Shown: positions 14,044-18,354 of the stretch, in pieces
How positions within the stretch are numbered: position 1 is the stretch's first letter
Layout of the letters: each line of letters starts with the position of its first letter
Source: an uncultured Oscillospiraceae bacterium
GTDB lineage: Bacteria; Bacillota; Clostridia; Oscillospirales; Oscillospiraceae
NCBI GenBank assembly: GCA_944385195.1
Contig: CALWWH010000022.1
Coordinates: 1 to 18,354 of the forward strand
DNA: 18,354 nt
Direction: 5' to 3'
The notes under the pieces: generated by a model
Database searches by the model: none
Told to the model about the DNA's origin: nothing
What the model saw: the letters and a program-made list of their open reading frames with translations, nothing else
Translations under genes and position numbers: made by a program

Positions 14044-15411
14044 TCAGCGCTGATCAATAGGAACGTATTTTTGGGAGGTAACAGTTGCCTTGTAGGCAGG
14101 GCGAATGATACGGCCGCCGGTGAGCTCTTCTTCGATGCGGTGGGCACACCAGCCGGAAACACGCGCCGTGGCGAAGACTGGGGTAAAGAGCTCTTGAGGG
14201 ATGTTAAGCATCTTATAGATCAGGCCGGAATACATATCCACGTTGGCGCACATGACCTTGGCCTTGCCGGTGACCTCGGCGAAGAGCTCTGGAGTCAGAC
14301 GCTCGATGGTTTCCATGAGGGAGAGCTCTGCTGCCATCTCCGGATGCTTTTTCGCCAACTCCCAGGCATATTTTTTCAGCAGCAGTGCGCGAGGGTCGGA
14401 GAGTGTGTAGATGGCGTGGCCCATGCCATAGATAAGACCCGAGCCGTCTCCGGCCTCCTTGCGGAGAATGCGGCGCAGATAGTCCGCAACCTCTCCGTCG
14501 TTATCCCAGTGCTGGACATTCTGGCTGATCTCAGTGAACTGGTTCATTACCTGGCTGTTAGCGCCGCCGTGTTTGGGGCCCTTCAGGCTTCCGACAGCCG
14601 CTGCGATGGCACTGTAGGTATCGGTGCCGGAGGAGGAAAGCACACGAGTTGCAAAGGTAGAGTTGTTACCGCCGCCGTGTTCTGCATGAAGTACCAGGCA
14701 GATGTCCAGCAGCTTGGCTTCTTCGTCCGAGAACGTGGAATCTGGGCGCATACAGTGCAGGAAGTTCTCAGCGATAGAGGCACCGCGCATCGGGCGGTGG
14801 AGGTAGAGCGATTCGTTGTCGTAGTAGTGGCGCTTGACCGCAAAGGCGTGGGCAATGATCAGCGGGAAGCGGCAGATGAGCTCCAAGCACTGACGCATCA
14901 TGTTCTCCAGGCTGACATCGTCAGGCTGAGGATCGTAGGAGTAGAGCGCTAGGACGGAGCGGGCCAGCTTATTCATAATGTTGGAGCTGGGCGCACGGAG
15001 GATCATATCTTCTGTGAAACGATCCGGCAAGCTCATGTACTCGGTCATGACATCTTCAAATAGAGCCAGCTGCTTGCGGGAGGGGAGATAGCCAAAAAGC
15101 AGCAGGAAGCAGACCTCAGCAAAACCAAAGCGGCCCTCGCTGGCAAAGCCCTCGATCAGGTCCTCCACTTCGTAGCCGCGGTAAGTGAGTGAACCTTCAA
15201 TGGGGAAAGCGTCGCCGTCGATGACGGTGTAGCCTCGGACGTTGCCAATCTGAGTGTAGCCGGCCATGACGCCGGTACCGTCTGAGTTGCGCAGCCCTCG
15301 CTTGACGTTGGGGTTTTCGCGAGGATCCTTGCCCAGGGCGTTAATTTTTTCATAGTCCGTGCATAGACTGTGGAGAAGCTCCAATGAAGAAGAAGAATGA
15401 TTAAAGGGCAT
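14044..15411 (-). CDS. gltA: Citrate synthase (citrate/2-methylcitrate synthase family)
   Basis: This 455-residue enzyme condenses acetyl-CoA and oxaloacetate to citrate, the entry step of the TCA or glutamate-precursor branch. The catalytic set is intact: H281 in GPKHGGAN, H332 in GMGHAIYTLSDPRA and D392 in NVDMYSG. The substrate-binding HAEHGGGNNST segment is at 242-252. The start at 15411 (MPFNHSSSS) is preferred because AAAGGTGG lies 11 nt upstream. An in-frame extension to 15555 would cross the promoter and is rejected. The length suits the long gut-clostridial citrate synthases. No aconitase or isocitrate dehydrogenase gene is nearby. A 2-methylcitrate synthase role is less likely but cannot be excluded. 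Confidence 0.94.
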   Translation of the reverse strand: MPFNHSSSSLELLHSLCTDYEKINALGKDPRENPNVKRGLRNSDGTGVMAGYTQIGNVRGYTVIDGDAFPIEGSLTYRGYEVEDLIEGFASEGRFGFAEVCFLLLFGYLPSRKQLALFEDVMTEYMSLPDRFTEDMILRAPSSNIMNKLARSVLALYSYDPQPDDVSLENMMRQCLELICRFPLIIAHAFAVKRHYYDNESLYLHRPMRGASIAENFLHCMRPDSTFSDEEAKLLDICLVLHAEHGGGNNSTFATRVLSSSGTDTYSAIAAAVGSLKGPKHGGANSQVMNQFTEISQNVQHWDNDGEVADYLRRILRKEAGDGSGLIYGMGHAIYTLSDPRALLLKKYAWELAKKHPEMAAELSLMETIERLTPELFAEVTGKAKVMCANVDMYSGLIYKMLNIPQELFTPVFATARVSGWCAHRIEEELTGGRIIRPAYKATVTSQKYVPIDQR

Positions 15412-15442
15412 TTCTTGCACCACCTTTGATGGGATAGTCTTT

Positions 15443-15471
15443 ATTTTAACAGAGAATGGCTCTGGCGTCAA
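15443..15471 (-). promoter_or_regulatory. Predicted sigma-A promoter of citrate synthase
   Basis: On the minus strand TTGACG (15471-15466), 17 nt, TAAAAT (15448-15443). It lies about 30 nt upstream of the chosen start, which supports that start over the longer reading frame. Confidence 0.75.
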
Positions 15472-15504
15472 TAGCAAATTCACAGGATTCTTAGGAATTG
15501 GGGC

Positions 15505-15535
15505 ACATATTTTACGAGAAATTGTACATGGATGC
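15505..15535 (+). promoter_or_regulatory. Possible sigma-E-like promoter of spoIID
   Basis: ACATATT is followed, after about 15 nt, by a CATGGAT-like element that matches the sigma-E -10 consensus (CATACANT) only partly. No good sigma-A promoter is seen on this strand. The call rests mainly on the known sigma-E control of spoIID. Confidence 0.25.
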
Positions 15536-15555
15536 AGTTTGATGAGGTGAAGCAA

Positions 15556-16572
15556 ATGAAACGTCGAATCAAAAGGCTTGCAAATAGGAGAGAAATAGTG
15601 TCAGAATTATTCCGTACAGGCGCTGCAGCGGTACTGATGGCGCTGCTGATCCCTGTATTGGTACTCACAGTTAAAGGACGGCTGAAAGAGACGGAAATAC
15701 CGCCGGTGCTGCCTGCAGAAACGGCTGAGACGGTGACAGAACCGGTTACAGAGAAGCGCAGCTGGGATGCGCAGCAGACAGTGTTGCTGTCTGTCGACGG
15801 GGTACAGCAGGAACTGCCGCTGGCGGAATACCTGGTGGGAGTCCTGGCAGGGGAACTGCCGCAGGGCTTTGAACCGGCGGCCATCGCTGCCCAAGCAGTA
15901 GCGGCGCGTACCTTTACGCTGCGCTCTATGGAGCAGGGAAAACACGGGGGGTATCTGTGCAGTGATGCGGCCTGCTGTCAGGCCTGGACGCCGGACGTGG
16001 ATGATCAGTGGCGTGCAGTCCTGGAGGATGCCATCGCACTGACCGATGGACAAGTACTCTGCTACGAGGGAGAGCTGATCGAGGCGCTGTTTTTCTCCTG
16101 TTCCGGAGGGCGGACGGAGTCTGCCGTGGCCGTCTGGGGTGGAGAGGTACCCTATCTTGTAGCAGTGGACAGCCCCGGCGAGGAAGAAGCGCCCCGCTAC
16201 AGCGGAGAGGTTCGATGCAGTGGGGCGGACTTCCGCGGTATTGTGATGGATGCGTACCCGGAGGCGATGCTCTCTGGAACGCCGGAAAACTGGCTGGGAC
16301 AAGTCACCTATACCGATGGCGGAGGAGTTGACGCAATTGAGGTCGGTGCGGTCTCGATCCCAGGGACGCAGATGCGGAAGTTATTTGGGCTCAATTCAAC
16401 AAATTTTATGTTCACTTTTGAAGGAGAGAAATTTGTGTTCCGGACCCTGGGCTTTGGTCATCGGGTGGGAATGAGCCAGTATGGGGCCAATGCCATGGCA
16501 CAGGATGGCGCCACCTGGCAGGAGATTCTGGAGCATTATTATCCGGGGGCAAGTCTGCTTGCGCAGAGCTGA
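15556..16572 (+). CDS. spoIID: Stage II sporulation protein D (SpoIID), peptidoglycan lytic transglycosylase
   Basis: This 338-residue membrane-anchored enzyme cleaves glycan strands during engulfment in endospore formation, working with SpoIIP and SpoIIM. Residues 18-39 form the single N-terminal membrane segment. A ~35-residue linker leads to the catalytic domain. E100 in LAGELPQGF is at the place of the catalytic glutamate of the family. The conserved AAIAAQAVAARTF follows it at 108-120. The cysteines around GYLCSDAACCQAW (C135 and C141, five residues apart) match the region that holds a zinc site in clostridial SpoIID. GLGHRVGMSQYGA-type sequence (FGHRVGMSQYGA) ends the domain. GAGGTGA precedes the ATG at 15556; the in-frame ATG at 15532 lacks such a site. 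SpoIID is normally sigma-E dependent. The neighbours pepT and citrate synthase are not sporulation genes. Confidence 0.93.
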   Translation: MKRRIKRLANRREIVSELFRTGAAAVLMALLIPVLVLTVKGRLKETEIPPVLPAETAETVTEPVTEKRSWDAQQTVLLSVDGVQQELPLAEYLVGVLAGELPQGFEPAAIAAQAVAARTFTLRSMEQGKHGGYLCSDAACCQAWTPDVDDQWRAVLEDAIALTDGQVLCYEGELIEALFFSCSGGRTESAVAVWGGEVPYLVAVDSPGEEEAPRYSGEVRCSGADFRGIVMDAYPEAMLSGTPENWLGQVTYTDGGGVDAIEVGAVSIPGTQMRKLFGLNSTNFMFTFEGEKFVFRTLGFGHRVGMSQYGANAMAQDGATWQEILEHYYPGASLLAQS

Positions 16573-16644
16573 CACATTGAGGGCAGGCCCCATCTTTGAA
16601 AGGGAAAGAGGCTGACACAGAGGACGGTGTAGGGATCAGAGTAC

Positions 16645-16673
16645 TGGACAGAACGGTAAAAACAGGGTATAAT
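16645..16673 (+). promoter_or_regulatory. Predicted sigma-A promoter of pepT
   Basis: TGGACA (16645-16650), 17 nt, perfect TATAAT (16668-16673). The start would be near 16680, about 24 nt before the pepT ATG. This makes pepT independent of spoIID. Confidence 0.75.
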
Positions 16674-16703
16674 ATCCTCATTACAAACAAAGGAGAACCC
16701 ATC

Positions 16704-17906
16704 ATGTCTTGTACAAATCGTTTTCTCCGCTATGTTGCGGTCCATACCACCTCCGCTGAGGGGGAGCACAGCCCCACCACGGCCATCCAGCTGGAGCTGA
16801 GCAGGATGCTGGAGTCCGAGCTGAACGCCATGGGGCTGCAAAACGTCCACATCGACGCCTGCGGCAACGTCATCGCCACGCTGCCCGGCAACGCCGAGGC
16901 CCCGGCTGTGGCCTTGATTGCCCATATCGATACCTCTCCTGACGCCCCCGGCGAGAATATTAAGCCGCAGATCATCGAGAATTATGATGGCGGGGACATT
17001 ACCCTGGCCTCGGGCCTGCCAATGACTGTGGCGCAGTTTGAATACCTGCCCAGCCTCAAGGGCATGGATCTGATCGTCACCGACGGCACGACACTGCTGG
17101 GTGCGGATGACAAGGCCGGTGTGGCGGAGATCATGGAGGCGGTCGCCTTGCTGCAAAGCGCGGGACGGCCCCACGGAGAGCTGCGGGTCATCTTCACTAC
17201 CGACGAGGAGGTCGGCCTGGGCGTGGACGGCTTGGATGTGGCGCAGCTGGGCTGTAAGTATGGCTATACCGTGGATGGCGGCCCCATCGGTGAGATCGAG
17301 TATGAAAACTTCAATGCCGCCTCTGCGCAGGTCAAGATCCACGGCTTGGGCATCCATCCTGGCTCAGCCAAGGACAAGATGAAGAACGCCGGCGCCATTG
17401 CCGCCGAGTTTCAGTCCCTGCTGCCTGTGGCGCAGACCCCGGAGCACACCGAGGGCTATGAGGGCTTTATTCACCTGCATAGCATCGAGGGCACCGTCAC
17501 TGAGGCTTCATTGGGCTATATCATTCGAGACCACGACGAGGCGAAGTTTGCGGAAAAAAAGACAATTCTGACCGTTGCGGCTGCATTTTTGAACACCAAG
17601 TACGGCGAGGGCACCGTGGAGATCACCATCGGCGACAACTATAGGAACATGCGCCAGAGGATCGAGCCGGAGTTTCACCTGATCACCCGTGCCCAGAAGG
17701 CTTTTGAGGCCAATGGGGTCACCCCGGTCAGCGTTCCCATCCGTGGCGGTACCGATGGCGCACGCCTGAGCTGGATGGGAATGCCCTGCCCAAATCTGTC
17801 CACCGGCGGTTATGGATTCCACGGCGTTTACGAGTGCATTCCCGTGCAGGCCCTGGAGCAGATGCCGAAGATCCTGGCCGATCTGGTCTGCAGCTTCGCT
17901 GAGTAA
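16704..17906 (+). CDS. pepT: Peptidase T (tripeptide aminopeptidase, M20B)
   Basis: This 400-residue cytoplasmic dizinc enzyme removes the N-terminal residue from tripeptides. The M20 metal ligands and catalytic residues are all visible: H74 and D76 in AHIDTS, D135 in LGADDKAG, the catalytic E168 with E169 in TTDEEVG, D191 in TVDGGP and H373 in GYGFHGVYE. AAAGGAG lies just before the ATG at 16704. A longer in-frame reading back to 16596 runs through the promoter and is rejected. The length agrees with the usual ~405 residues. The following gene starts on the base after the stop (TAAATG), so the two should be translationally coupled. Confidence 0.96.
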   Translation: MSCTNRFLRYVAVHTTSAEGEHSPTTAIQLELSRMLESELNAMGLQNVHIDACGNVIATLPGNAEAPAVALIAHIDTSPDAPGENIKPQIIENYDGGDITLASGLPMTVAQFEYLPSLKGMDLIVTDGTTLLGADDKAGVAEIMEAVALLQSAGRPHGELRVIFTTDEEVGLGVDGLDVAQLGCKYGYTVDGGPIGEIEYENFNAASAQVKIHGLGIHPGSAKDKMKNAGAIAAEFQSLLPVAQTPEHTEGYEGFIHLHSIEGTVTEASLGYIIRDHDEAKFAEKKTILTVAAAFLNTKYGEGTVEITIGDNYRNMRQRIEPEFHLITRAQKAFEANGVTPVSVPIRGGTDGARLSWMGMPCPNLSTGGYGFHGVYECIPVQALEQMPKILADLVCSFAE

Positions 17907-18354
17907 ATGGCTAGGCGCAAGAAATATGTACCGCCCGCCAAAGCGCTGATTTGGCTGGCGGTCGCAGCCATAGTGCTGCTGGGCAGTGGACTGCTGCGAA
18001 ATCGGGTGCAGGTCCCGGAGGATTCCAGCTTTGAGATTCACTTCATAGATGTAGGACAGGCAGACGCGGCGCTGGTGCTCTGTGACGGACAGGCGATGCT
18101 CATCGACGGCGGCAATCCGTCGGATTCCAGCCGCATCTACGCCTATCTGAAGCAGCGCGGCATTGATGATCTGGCCTACATTGTCTGTACACATGCCCAT
18201 GCGGATCACGCAGGGGGTCTGGCCGGCGCGCTGAACTATGCCAGGGTGGGCGCTGCGCTGGCGCCGGTGACGGAGGACGAGAGCAAGAGCTTCTCAAATT
18301 TCCGTAAGTATTTGGACGAACAGGGCGTGGCCATTACCGTCCCCGAGCCAGGAG
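17907..18354 (+). CDS. Anchored ComEC/Rec2-like metallo-beta-lactamase-fold protein, 3' end outside window
   Basis: An open frame of 149 complete codons begins at the ATG that immediately follows the pepT TAA and runs off the right edge. No strong ribosome-binding site is present, which fits coupling to pepT. A basic start (MARRKKY) and one membrane segment at residues 14-31 precede a metallo-beta-lactamase domain. It shows FIDVGQADA, LIDGG and the metal-binding H96-x-H98-x-D100-H101 within THAHADHAGG. This resembles the C-terminal domain of the competence protein ComEC as a separate protein. Outward display of the domain and nuclease or hydrolase activity are inferred. It is not full-length ComEC, since it has only one visible membrane segment before the domain. 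Confidence 0.85.
   Translation, partial: MARRKKYVPPAKALIWLAVAAIVLLGSGLLRNRVQVPEDSSFEIHFIDVGQADAALVLCDGQAMLIDGGNPSDSSRIYAYLKQRGIDDLAYIVCTHAHADHAGGLAGALNYARVGAALAPVTEDESKSFSNFRKYLDEQGVAITVPEPG

Noticed and set aside
14041..14952. Plus-strand reading frame of about 303 codons opposite citrate synthase
   Set aside because: The minus strand encodes an intact citrate synthase with all catalytic residues. The plus frame has no family features.
15412..15555. N-terminal extension of citrate synthase
   Set aside because: It would place the start upstream of the promoter at 15443-15471, and the added residues do not resemble the family. The start with AAAGGTGG at 15411 is better.
16539..18209. Minus-strand reading frames opposite pepT and the MBL gene
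   Set aside because: Antisense to pepT with complete metal ligands. No ribosome-binding sites or motifs.

Overview
The window looks like chromosomal DNA of a moderately GC-rich, endospore-forming member of the Clostridia, probably gut-associated and of the Oscillospiraceae/Oscillospirales type. The support is a SpoIID sporulation protein, strong AGGAGG ribosome-binding sites, sigma-A-like promoters with 17-nt spacers, a lipobox solute-binding protein of the LplA/YtcQ kind, and housekeeping genes of Firmicutes type. The organism assignment is inference. I see no tRNA, rRNA, CRISPR array, insertion sequence or phage gene.

Layout. On the minus strand, 4195 down to 2 is a compact housekeeping-plus-regulator run: ychF, rlmI, then a large membrane-anchored sensor/regulator (probably AraC/YesN type) that runs off the left edge. 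A 392-nt divergent intergenic region separates it from a plus-strand accessory locus at 4588-10689. That locus holds a LacI-family regulator with a perfect 17-bp terminator hairpin, an ABC-type solute-binding lipoprotein, a cytoplasmic GH5-like glycoside hydrolase, an ABM-fold (YgiN-like) protein, and a flavodoxin-like reductase with a four-cysteine motif and an added zinc ribbon. The same palindrome, TGAAA-(C/T)TAAT-TTTCA, sits on the regulator's own start site and on the -35 region of the lipoprotein promoter. The locus therefore reads as one self-contained, LacI-controlled glycoside catabolic module. No permease is present.

From 10690 to 13419 come a structured GC-rich spacer, a GNAT acetyltransferase with its own promoter, a second gene-poor spacer, and a Schlafen AlbA_2/GHKL ATPase/winged-helix protein. 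From 13436 to 15471 on the minus strand are a 136-residue stand-alone P-loop protein and citrate synthase, each with a clear promoter. From 15556 to the right edge on the plus strand are spoIID, peptidase T (pepT) and the start of an anchored ComEC-like metallo-beta-lactamase-fold protein fused head to tail with pepT (TAAATG).

The most interesting part is 4527-10689. A glycosidase with no signal peptide is coupled to an ABM monooxygenase-like protein and a flavin/iron-sulfur reductase, under a predicted dedicated LacI operator. This suggests uptake of a glycoside, hydrolysis, and redox handling of the released aglycone, possibly a phenolic or quinone. This is a hypothesis. The individual protein families are recognisable, but I know of no named pathway with this gene set.
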